Below, one piece after another: positions 25,501-40,834 of a DNA stretch of 64,000 nt (positions within the stretch are counted from its first letter, which is position 1; the number at the start of each line of letters is the position of its first letter). Source of the DNA: Aliterella atlantica CENA595 (GTDB lineage: Bacteria > Cyanobacteriota > Cyanobacteriia > Cyanobacteriales > Chroococcidiopsidaceae); contig NZ_JYON01000018.1 in the NCBI RefSeq assembly GCF_000952155.1, forward strand, positions 1 to 64,000, in the 5' to 3' direction. Made by a program: the position numbers and the translations under genes. The notes under the pieces are model-generated. The model worked only from the letters and a program-made list of their open reading frames with translations. It was not told where the DNA came from and searched no databases.

Positions 25501-28500
25501 AATTATTTGAATGGAAACCTGTTTCTACCCAGCGATCGCGCTCGGCTTTGTCTAGTTCCTATTAATTAGGGAAATTATTTGAATGGAAACTGATACATTA
25601 CTGTATTAAGTCTAGATGAATTATATTGTTCCTATTAATTAGGGAAATTATTTGAATGGAAACGACTCTTTCTTAGATAGTGCTTTATCGTTAGGTAGGT
25701 TCCTATTAATTAGGGAAATTATTTGAATGGAAACAACAGAACTAGGAGTGCGGTTAGTTGCCAGTGCTATACCGTTCCTATTAATTAGGGAAATTATTTG
25801 AATGGAAACGTCGCCTCGGTAGCGTTTCGGTGCTTCGGGCGGAAAGTTCCTATTAATTAGGGAAATTATTTGAATGGAAACGTTAAAGTCGTAGCTACGG
25901 GTGAATATACTTGAAGTACTGTTCCTATTAATTAGGGAAATTATTTGAATGGAAACTTATATGGGCTATGATTGATTTAATCGTCAATTCATGTTCCTAT
26001 TAATTAGGGAAATTATTTGAATGGAAACCGCTCACCAACTTCTTATGCAAAGCTAGAAGTCCCAAGTTCCTATTAATTAGGGAAATTATTTGAATGGAAA
26101 CAAGCGATCACGCGCTGCTCGTCAGCTACACCTTTAGCCCAGTTCCTATTAATTAGGGAAATTATTTGAATGGAAACAGTTAGAAGCGGAGCGATCGTCG
26201 TTTGGGCTTCTCTAAGGTTCCTATTAATTAGGGAAATTATTTGAATGGAAACAGGAAAGTAGCTCAAGCTACTTTGTTTTGCGGTACAAGTTCCTATTAA
26301 TTAGGGAAATTATTTGAATGGAAACAATGCAAGCAAACGATAAAGGAATATTGTATTCCTTTGGTTCCTATTAATTAGGGAAATTATTTGAATGGAAACT
26401 CTTTCAATGCAGTTTGTGGATTAAACACAATATCACGTTCCTATTAATTAGGGAAATTATTTGAATGGAAACACAGCAGCTATGTTTCCATAGCTTTCTG
26501 TTTGTTTGATGGTTCCTATTAATTAGGGAAATTATTTGAATGGAAACTCTCTACATAGATAGCATACTTAGCATCGTTAGTAATACGTTCCTATTAATTA
26601 GGGAAATTATTTGAATGGAAACAGCCGAGCTTGCTGACGAATATGGTAGCTTTGACAAGTTCCTATTAATTAGGGAAATTATTTGAATGGAAACGTAGGG
26701 TAAGCCGACTTGCTCAGGTGCTATGTATTGTCGTTCCTATTAATTAGGGAAATTATTTGAATGGAAACGGCACAATTCGAGTAATGCGATCGCTGAATGG
26801 ATCAATTGATGTGTTCCTATTAATTAGGGAAATTATTTGAATGGAAACACACGTACCAGCTAACCTACGTGTCATAACCACTAAGTTCCTATTAATTAGG
26901 GAAATTATTTGAATGGAAACTTAAATTGCCGTCGGCTAAAGCGTCAGCTAAAGAGGTTCCTATTAATTAGGGAAATTATTTGAATGGAAACACCAATGCT
27001 ATAGAGACTTTGAACTCTTTAGACTACTGTTCCTATTAATTAGGGAAATTATTTGAATGGAAACTACTTAAACCGTAACCTACTACTGCATAAGCTATCT
27101 GAGGGTTCCTATTAATTAGGGAAATTATTTGAATGGAAACTCATCAAATATTTCGACAGCACTTCACAAACCGATAGAGTTCCTATTAATTAGGGAAATT
27201 ATTTGAATGGAAACAGTTGGAGGCTGGTGAAAATGTAGCAAACACTCTCAAGGTTCCTATTAATTAGGGAAATTATTTGAATGGAAACCAAAGACTATCA
27301 AATTGTTTTAATTTTGATAGTTTTTGTTCCTATTAATTAGGGAAATTATTTGAATGGAAACTAAACCGCAATCGTTAATTGCAGCAACTAAAGCTTTTGG
27401 TAAGTTCCTATTAATTAGGGAAATTATTTGAATGGAAACCTCTAAACCTGTTTGCCAAGCTAATTCTTCATCAATGTAGTTGTTCCTATTAATTAGGGAA
27501 ATTATTTGAATGGAAACGAACATATGTCATGTACCGTACTACCCTTAGCACGGCTGTTCCTATTAATTAGGGAAATTATTTGAATGGAAACTAGACATAA
27601 GAGAGTACCTGCGTATAGGTGTACAATAAGTTCCTATTAATTAGGGAAATTATTTGAATGGAAACAATGACCGTATTACCCGTTTGATGAATTTCTCCTA
27701 AAGTTCCTATTAATTAGGGAAATTATTTGAATGGAAACTGGTATTGCGAGTTCCTATTAATTAGGGAAATTATTTGAATGGAAACTCGTTATCTAAAGTA
27801 GCACCGTAGTTCTTCGCTTTAGTGTTCCTATTAATTAGGGAAATTATTTGAATGGAAACCGTCTTGTAGGTGTTCTAAAACTTGAAGATATTTATGTTCC
27901 TATTAATTAGGGAAATTATTTGAATGGAAACTCTAAAGGCTAGCCTTCTAGCTGGTATACATAACACATAGTTCCTATTAATTAGGGAAATTATTTGAAT
28001 GGAAACTCATCTCGCCAAGGTAGTGAGCAATCAAAAATAAAGTCTAAGTCGTTCCTATTAATTAGGGAAATTATTTGAATGGAAACACAAAGAGTGACGT
28101 GCTAGCATTGACGCTGAATTACTTATAGTTCCTATTAATTAGGGAAATTATTTGAATGGAAACATAAACATTCCAATTAGTAGACTCTCTCTTATCAAGT
28201 TCCTATTAATTAGGGAAATTATTTGAATGGAAACATCATCTAAGATTTGTAGCGCCATTTCTTTTGCTGTTCCTATTAATTAGGGAAATTATTTGAATGG
28301 AAACGCTTTAGCTGTGCGGGAGTAAGGTAAGTTACAGTAGCTAGTTCCTATTAATTAGGGAAATTATTTGAATGGAAACGCAAAAGTTTTATTTTGAAAT
28401 CTTCAAATGGATAGGAGTTCCTATTAATTAGGGAAATTATTTGAATGGAAACAGACAAAACAAGTTGGGGTTTCGATTCCATAGTAAAAGTTCCTATTAA

Positions 28501-31500
28501 TTAGGGAAATTATTTGAATGGAAACAGTCATCGTAGTAGCTACCTTTGTCTAGCGACTTAACTGTGGTTCCTATTAATTAGGGAAATTATTTGAATGGAA
28601 ACTTGTTATATAATATTCTAACAAAAAGAAAAATAGTACAAAGGTTACTATTAATTAGGGAAATTATTTGAATGGAAACTTAAGAATACCTAAATAACAA
28701 AAAAAGGACCACTTTAAGTTCCTATTAATTAGGGAAATTATTTGAATGGAAACACCTACAGCAAAAACTATTGAAGACATTCGATCGCATTAGTTCCTAT
28801 TAATTAGGGAAATTATTTGAATGGAAACTAGCGCTTCAGTAACTACTAAAGATAAGCGCTTAGTCGTTCCTATTAATTAGGGAAATTATTTGAATGGAAA
28901 CCAGGAGTGCCAGTAAGTTTTAGTGTCTTCCATACAGGATAAGTTACAGGGTTCCTATTAATTAGGGAAATTATTTGAATGGAAACACGATGGAGAATAT
29001 CACGGTTACTGGCTGAAAAGCCCAGTTCCTATTAATTAGGGAAATTATTTGAATGGAAACGATATTCCTTTAGCCAATTTGAGAGTGCAGCCGAAAGAGT
29101 TCCTATTAATTAGGGAAATTATTTGAATGGAAACTAAAATAAGTTTGTCAGAAATACAAACAACTTTGAAGTTCCTATTAATTAGGGAAATTATTTGAAT
29201 GGAAACCACTGATAAATTTTCATAAGGTGCAGCAGAAATTAGGTTCCTATTAATTAGGGAAATTATTTGAATGGAAACTTAACAATCAAACTAAAAAAGA
29301 AAGTTAAAGGTTAAACAAGTTCCTATTAATTAGGGAAATTATTTGAATGGAAACCCACCATTGCATATAATACTTCTTCGTTGCGTAAGTCTTTGTTCCT
29401 ATTAATTAGGGAAATTATTTGAATGGAAACTTATTGAGATTAAAATAAGTTTGTCAGAAATACAAACAGTTCCTATTAATTAGGGAAATTATTTGAATGG
29501 AAACGAGTTTCTGGTTAGAACGTAAGTTTAAAACACTTATTAAGTTCCTATTAATTAGGGAAATTATTTGAATGGAAACTCAAGTAGTAGAGCATTGCGA
29601 AGAGAAGCGATTTTGGTTGTTCCTATTAATTAGGGAAATTATTTGAATGGAAACGGTTACTGTGCGTGCTGGTTGTGCGGACATGCAAGCAGTTCCTATT
29701 AATTAGGGAAATTATTTGAATGGAAACTTTAGATTCTAGAGATTGCAGAGTTTCTCTGATATCTTTACAAGTTCCTATTAATTAGGGAAATTATTTGAAT
29801 GGAAACATTTCGCTAACTCTGCTTCTTTCAACAACAACAATCAAGAGGTTCCTATTAATTAGGGAAATTATTTGAATGGAAACCTGGTCCAGCATTTGTT
29901 AATCCAAATCTAACTTTAGATGTTTGTTCCTATTAATTAGGGAAATTATTTGAATGGAAACACGTCCGTAGTCTGTTCATCCATAGGGTAAATGAGTTGG
30001 TGTTCCTATTAATTAGGGAAATTATTTGAATGGAAACGACCAAATGCTCAAAGCTCAGGACGCAGCCATCTTTAAGTTCCTATTAATTAGGGAAATTATT
30101 TGAATGGAAACTTAACATGATTATTAACATACTCAAAGGGTTGTTTGGTAGTTCCTATTAATTAGGGAAATTATTTGAATGGAAACCCCTCCTGCAACGA
30201 AAAAATTAGACAGTAAATTATTTACTGTTCCTATTAATTAGGGAAATTATTTGAATGGAAACGGTTAGACTTTGAGTGCTTTCTAGAAGACGTAGGAAAG
30301 TTCCTATTAATTAGGGAAATTATTTGAATGGAAACCTCTTACGAGTAACATATGGCTTAGGTGTTTCCATTGTGTTCCTATTAATTAGGGAAATTATTTG
30401 AATGGAAACGGTACAGTTGTATTCTTGGCTAACAACGACCTAAACCAAGTTCCTATTAATTAGGGAAATTATTTGAATGGAAACATATCAAAGAAGATGT
30501 ACATGTTATTAAAGAAGACAGTTCCTATTAATTAGGGAAATTATTTGAATGGAAACGTAGTAAGCCTTTTTGGAGGATTCTAACATTTTGTTGATGTTCC
30601 TATTAATTAGGGAAATTATTTGAATGGAAACACCTTTATGGGCTGACTCTACCAGAACCTTTCCAGAGCGTTCCTATTAATTAGGGAAATTATTTGAATG
30701 GAAACGGAAGGAGTAATATCTGCTTCCTCAGTTCTCCAGAAACTCGTTCCTATTAATTAGGGAAATTATTTGAATGGAAACACTACATCGATAGTTTTCC
30801 AATACTTAGGTACTTCGTTCAGTTCCTATTAATTAGGGAAATTATTTGAATGGAAACTTCGTCAAAATCAATCTCTAAGCTAACGCCTAAAGCTTGTTCC
30901 TATTAATTAGGGAAATTATTTGAATGGAAACGTTAACCGTACTAAACTATTCACCTGCAATAGTGACGTTCCTATTAATTAGGGAAATTATTTGAATGGA
31001 AACGCAAGAAGTCTGACCGCGCCCTATTCTATCAAAATCTCCCGTTCCTATTAATTAGGGAAATTATTTGAATGGAAACAAACCAAATAAATGGTTTGAT
31101 TTAATTAGAGGAATTAATAGTTCCTATTAATTAGGGAAATTATTTGAATGGAAACTTTAGCAGCGTAACCAGGAGTAATATGAGGATTTTCACGTTCCTA
31201 TTAATTAGGGAAATTATTTGAATGGAAACCTACTTGGAATAAATCTTATCTAGATAAACGTACTAAGTTCCTATTAATTAGGGAAATTATTTGAATGGAA
31301 ACCGAAAAAAGGCTTAGGTATCACTAACGATGCTAAGTGGTTCCTATTAATTAGGGAAATTATTTGAATGGAAACCATCACCCTTAGTGTAGTATCTACC
31401 AGCTTTTACAGTTTGTTCCTATTAATTAGGGAAATTATTTGAATGGAAACTTAGCCACAGCTTGAGCATCTGGGCAGTTGTTTAAGTGTTCCTATTAATT

Positions 31501-34500
31501 AGGGAAATTATTTGAATGGAAACTTGATAGTTTCTGTTTTATCTACATAGCCTTTAACTGGTTCCTATTAATTAGGGAAATTATTTGAATGGAAACATTA
31601 CTCAAAACAAACAACCAGTTTTAAATATTTTAGAGTTCCTATTAATTAGGGAAATTATTTGAATGGAAACTGATGCATCAGGGTTAGTTAATCCAGCATC
31701 AGTAGAGTTCCTATTAATTAGGGAAATTATTTGAATGGAAACTTGGAAACAAGAGTTGTTTCTGCTCGTCAAGAACGTGTAGGTTCCTATTAATTAGGGA
31801 AATTATTTGAATGGAAACTTTATATTGAAATGGTGTTAATCTTATAAATGCTTTAGTTCCTATTAATTAGGGAAATTATTTGAATGGAAACTCCATGAAA
31901 AGTGAATACTGTTTGATTCTCTTTTTTGTTTGTTCCTATTAATTAGGGAAATTATTTGAATGGAAACCTCTTGTTCTTCATCTTTAGGAAGAACCTCAGT
32001 TTGTGTTCCTATTAATTAGGGAAATTATTTGAATGGAAACTCCCAACAAATTTGTTTACAGGGATAGGAGGCTTATGGAGTTCCTATTAATTAGGGAAAT
32101 TATTTGAATGGAAACAAGAGCGTTTAGCAGCTATTGGTACAGGTAAGAAAGGTTCCTATTAATTAGGGAAATTATTTGAATGGAAACCAAATTCAATTTT
32201 GTACTTCATTTGTTTCTATCCAATCTGTTCCTATTAATTATGGAAATTATTTGAATGGAAACTTTTTGGGAGGATTAGCGCTAGTGAAGTAATTTAAGCA
32301 AAGTTCCTATTAATTAGGGAAATTATTTGAATGGAAACTTTCATCTGTCGTCCAATATCCTACATGGTTAATTGTTGTTCCTATTAATTAGGGAAATTAT
32401 TTGAATGGAAACAAAGTTAAATGGGGAACCGACTACAAATCCTTTGAGGAGTGTATGGTTCCTATTAATTAGGGAAATTATTTGAATGGAAACGCACTAC
32501 CTGCTGATGCTTGTCCGCTGTCAGAGGAAGGTTCCTATTAATTAGGGAAATTATTTGAATGGAAACATCTTCCGCAACGGTTTCTAGTTCGATATCGTTT
32601 AGTTGTTCCTATTAATTAGGGAAATTATTTGAATGGAAACAACTCAATTACTAATTCTTCTAAAGTGACTGCCATAAGTTCCTATTAATTAGGGAAATTA
32701 TTTGAATGGAAACCATTTGCTCTGTGGGGAATGTAACCGTATAGCTTAGTGTTCCTATTAATTAGGGAAATTATTTGAATGGAAACTGACGTCTTTACGC
32801 AATAAAGCCTGTTCGCCTTGTTTTTTGTGTTCCTATTAATTAGGGAAATTATTTGAATGGAAACTGATTTATCAGCAGCATCTACTGACTCGGTTTGAGG
32901 CAGTTCCTATTAATTAGGGAAATTATTTGAATGGAAACCGACTATGCGATTAGTCGTGAGATTAACTAATGTGAGTTCCTATTAATTAGGGAAATTATTT
33001 GAATGGAAACGCGACTCCTTGGATTGTTTGCTTTTTATTGCTTCTAGGGTTCCTATTAATTAGGGAAATTATTTGAATGGAAACCAAACAATAAAAACCA
33101 AGTAACCGCGCCAAAAGATGTTCCTATTAATTAGGGAAATTATTTGAATGGAAACACGCTTTCGACGACAACATAGCCAAACAACTAAAAAGTTCCTATT
33201 AATTAGGGAAATTATTTGAATGGAAACACCGCCGCAAATTTCTTAGTCGTCATTTTGTGGCAACGTTCCTATTAATTAGGGAAATTATTTGAATGGAAAC
33301 GACAAAGTAGCATCTTGATAAATTACCGCTTTAAACGTTCCTATTAATTAGGGAAATTATTTGAATGGAAACGGAAACGTCTTTTGTAACCCACCTGGTG
33401 GAAAGTTAGTTCCTATTAATTAGGGAAATTATTTGAATGGAAACGCTCTTCTTTAGACATAAAGTCTAGTCCGATAATAGTTCCTATTAATTAGAGAAAT
33501 TATTTGAATGGAAACGAACTGCACCCGACCCTTCGCGTTTCATTGCGTCTTGGGTTCCTATTAATTAGGGAAATTATTTGAATGGAAACTTATGACTACA
33601 AAGGTAAGCTTTATATTAAACATAGGTTCCTATTAATTAGGGAAATTATTTGAATGGAAACTGGTCTTTTTGGTTGCTCTTGTAATTGTCTTACTAAGTT
33701 CCTATTAATTAGGGAAATTATTTGAATGGAAACCCCAATATAATGGTTTGTTTCTATCTATGATGTACAGTTCCTATTAATTAGGGAAATTATTTGAATG
33801 GAAACCTGCTACCATACCTACGCTAATTCCAATCGATACGCGTTCCTATTAATTAGGGAAATTATTTGAATGGAAACCCTTCAACTACTGACGAGATGAG
33901 GCGTTCTTTCTGGTCGTAGTTCCTATTAATTAGGGAAATTATTTGAATGGAAAGCCGATTACTACACAAATAGCGAATCTACTGAAAAAGTTCCTATTAA
34001 TTAGGGAAATTATTTGAATGGAAAGGATCGCAAACTCAGCTTCCAAGTCTTGAATGCGACGGTCTTGTTCCTATTAATTAGGGAAATTATTTGAAGGGAA
34101 AGTCTAGCGTCTCATCAATGCAACCAAAGCGATCGCACAGTTCCTATTAATTAGGGAAATTATTTGAAGGGAAAGTAAGAATCATGAAAACTCACAAAAT
34201 TGCAGTTGAGTAGTTCCTATTAATTAGAGAAATTATTTGAATGGAAAGCTGTTGATAGTTTCTTACAAACTTTGCATTGATACCGTTCCTATTAATTAGG
34301 GAAATTATTTGAATGGAAATAATTCCTCGTCTATGTAATTGTCATCAGCAAGATAGAGTTCCTATTAATTAGGGAAATTATTTGAATGGAAACTAGAAAA
34401 ACTGAATGTTGGGCGGTGACAGGACGCAGGTTCCTATTAATTAGGGAAATTATTTGAATGGAAACTTAAAGAAGCGATCGCCCTACACTCTAAAAACAAT

Positions 34501-34511
34501 TGTTCCTATTA
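22586..34511 (+). CRISPR. CRISPR array of about 161 full 36-bp repeats
   Basis: The repeat begins GTTCCTATTAAT and ends TTGAATGGAAAC. By hand count there are about 161 full copies (first 22586-22621, last 34430-34465) with spacers mostly of 35-42 bp, and a final truncated copy of ten bases (34502-34511). The last eight bases, ATGGAAAC, would form the crRNA 5' tag typical of type III systems. Variant copies include those at 22732 (GTTTC), 28643 (GTTAC), about 32226 (TTATGG) and about 33480 (TTAGAG), and a cluster of six with altered 3' ends at 33919-34320. One spacer is only 11 bp (27739-27749) and one is 49 bp (28902-28950). The adjacent cas1-cas2 and Cmr genes make it a type III-B array. Open frames through the array in other directions are artefacts of the repeat. 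Confidence 0.98.
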
Positions 34512-34988
34512 CTAACTCGCAACTTTTAAATCCTTTATTGGTACTGGGAAAGCCAACAAATCTAGTTGAGCTACGCCATTGACGATCGCCACAATTGCAA
34601 ACGGCTCCCACTGCTGCAAATAAGCTAAAGTCGGCTTGTACTCTACTAACCGGACACGATCGCCTACTCTAAAACTAGCACTATGCTGACTGCGAAGATT
34701 ATTAATCGCGATCGCCAACTCCCTAACTATCGCCAACCACGCGCTAGTTAGCCTTAAATCTAACTTTTGACCCAAAACCTGGAGATACTTCTTAATTTCT
34801 GCCGTACTGCTGCACCCAGAACGTTGAAAAGACCGCTTTTTTGCATCTTTAAACCTAATGCGTTGCTTATCGCTGTAACGGGCGCGACGTTGAGGCGTTA
34901 TTAGCCGCCACACCACTACAGTAATTAAACCAGATTGAAACTCTAAATCCTGCTCTGCTTCAATTTGAGCGATCGCAAAATTGTTCAT
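34512..34988 (-). CDS. Unknown protein with a C-terminal SH3/KOW-like part
   Basis: The protein has 158 residues and I do not recognise a family. The first half is basic (RRARYSDKQRIRFKDAKKRS) and could bind nucleic acid. The last 50 residues (FRVGDRVRLVEYKPTLAYLQ and following strands) look like a small beta-barrel of the KOW/SH3 type. The TAG stop begins at 34512, the very base after the truncated terminal CRISPR repeat, so the gene and the array end abut. It reads away from the Cmr operon and is divergent from the small RHH-like gene, and it contains several HIP1 sites. It may be a bystander or an accessory factor of the CRISPR locus. Confidence 0.6.
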   Translation of the reverse strand: MNNFAIAQIEAEQDLEFQSGLITVVVWRLITPQRRARYSDKQRIRFKDAKKRSFQRSGCSSTAEIKKYLQVLGQKLDLRLTSAWLAIVRELAIAINNLRSQHSASFRVGDRVRLVEYKPTLAYLQQWEPFAIVAIVNGVAQLDLLAFPVPIKDLKVAS

Positions 34989-35046
34989 TACGTTAAAATA
35001 TTCCTGAGCGCGAATAGCATTTAATGCTTGTTTGCCTTTTTACTCG

Positions 35047-35090
35047 GCAAGTCGAAGGGTTGAAGTTGGTAGCTTGTCCCTTCGCTTTGC
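35047..35090. promoter_or_regulatory. Imperfect hairpin in the divergent region before the RHH-like gene
   Basis: GCAA-GT-CGAAGGG at 35047-35059 pairs with CCCTTCG-CT-TTGC at 35078-35090, interrupted only by a wobble and one mismatch, around an 18-base loop. It lies between two divergent genes and could be an operator or a transcript-end structure. Function is not shown. Confidence 0.45.
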
Positions 35091-35129
35091 TAACACAATT
35101 ATAACTCAATACAAGCGTTAACTTTCAAA

Positions 35130-35333
35130 ATGGGTAGAGGCAATCCAAATCCGAAACATAAATACGTATCTCCTAATCCCGAACCTATGTCAGAAAGGAC
35201 GATAGGAGTAAGGCTACCTTTGGAATTAGATGCATACGTGCGATCGCTACCCAATCGAACAGAGTGGTTGCGGCGGGTAATTGCTGAAGCAATAGAGCAA
35301 GAAAAGTCGCAAGCCAAAGTAGATAGAGCATAA
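35130..35333 (+). CDS. Small ribbon-helix-helix-like protein upstream of the Cmr operon
   Basis: The protein has 67 residues. A flexible N-terminus (MGRGNPNPKHKYVSPNPEPM) precedes a CopG/Arc-like core: a strand in RTIGVRLPLELDAYV, then helices with RTEWLRRVIAEAIEQ. The strand supplies the DNA-contact residues in this fold and the protein would act as a dimer. It resembles the protein at 10665. It lies about 106 bases before cas10 and in the same direction, so it could control the cmr operon or be its first gene. The palindromic CCTCTAG/CTAGAGG just before cas10 is a candidate binding site, which is inference. Confidence 0.65.
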   Translation: MGRGNPNPKHKYVSPNPEPMSERTIGVRLPLELDAYVRSLPNRTEWLRRVIAEAIEQEKSQAKVDRA

Positions 35334-35361
35334 CAGCATCGAATCCTCACTAAATAAAGTT

Positions 35362-35390
35362 TTGTAAATTAGTTAGTTCCCACTTAGAAT
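35362..35390 (+). promoter_or_regulatory. Candidate promoter of the cmr operon
   Basis: TTGTAA at 35362-35367 and TAGAAT at 35385-35390 are separated by 17 bases, a good fit to a housekeeping sigma promoter (4/6 and 5/6 matches). The start of transcription would fall near 35397, just before the palindrome at 35402-35429. Confidence 0.5.
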
Positions 35391-35401
35391 TGGGCATATT
35401 A

Positions 35402-35429
35402 CCTCTAGCGCAGTTTAGACACCTAGAGG
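35402..35429 (+). promoter_or_regulatory. Palindrome covering the cas10 ribosome-binding site
   Basis: CCTCTAG at 35402-35408 is the exact reverse complement of CTAGAGG at 35423-35429, with a 14-base loop. The right arm contains the AGAGGA ribosome site that lies nine bases before the GTG start of cas10 at 35440. In RNA the stem would hide that site; in DNA it could be an operator. Confidence 0.55.
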
Positions 35430-35439
35430 AAATCAATTT

Positions 35440-40422
<4,983 letters not shown>

Positions 40423-40432
40423 GGAGATTTAA

Positions 40433-40831
40433 ATGATATTCGATCCGCGTACTATTGCTACACCTGTATATAATGCTTTAAGCGAATTGCGATCGCAGCC
40501 TAACCAAGACGACACTCGCCTTAAAGAGCAAAAAAATCAAGCAATTGAACTATACACTTATCTATCTACTTGGGGCATGATGCGCCTCAAAGCAGAAGAG
40601 AAAGCCTTGAGTCAAGAAGGTAAAAAGCAAGTAGTCAAGAAGTTTTTTGAGTGCTTGCAGGAACTTTCTCTTGTTAATAATCTTGCTGGTAACAATGGTC
40701 TAAATCATCTCAAAAATTTAAGTACAGATGATTATTTAGGGCTTACAGGCTTGGGATTATCGCTCGCTCAAGAGTTCAGTTTTTGGGCAACAGCAGTTTA
40801 CCACGATGTTAAAGACTCACAGGGAGAATAA
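40433..40831 (+). CDS. cmr5: Cmr5 small subunit
   Basis: The protein has 132 residues, is all-helical by composition and has no catalytic motif, as is normal for the Cmr5/Cas11 group. It has YNALSELRSQ near the start and YLSTWGMMRLKAEEKALSQ, then GLTGLGLSLAQEFSFWATA at the end. It lines the groove opposite the crRNA together with Cmr4. A clear AAGGAG lies before its ATG. The identification relies on position and size as well as sequence. Confidence 0.85.
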   Translation: MIFDPRTIATPVYNALSELRSQPNQDDTRLKEQKNQAIELYTYLSTWGMMRLKAEEKALSQEGKKQVVKKFFECLQELSLVNNLAGNNGLNHLKNLSTDDYLGLTGLGLSLAQEFSFWATAVYHDVKDSQGE

Positions 40832-40834
40832 TTA

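Noticed and set aside
23589..27402. Spacers near 23592 and 27361 sharing GCTTTTGGTA
   Set aside because: Only ten bases match and the flanks differ; not enough to claim a shared source.
22739..27523. Minus-strand frames inside the array with the repeated peptide VSIQIISLINRN
   Set aside because: They are translations of the CRISPR repeat itself and change frame with spacer length; no start signal and no homology.
31670..31705. Third spacer resembling the GLTNAGP pair
   Set aside because: GLVNPAS is only loosely similar and the nucleotide match is short; likely chance.
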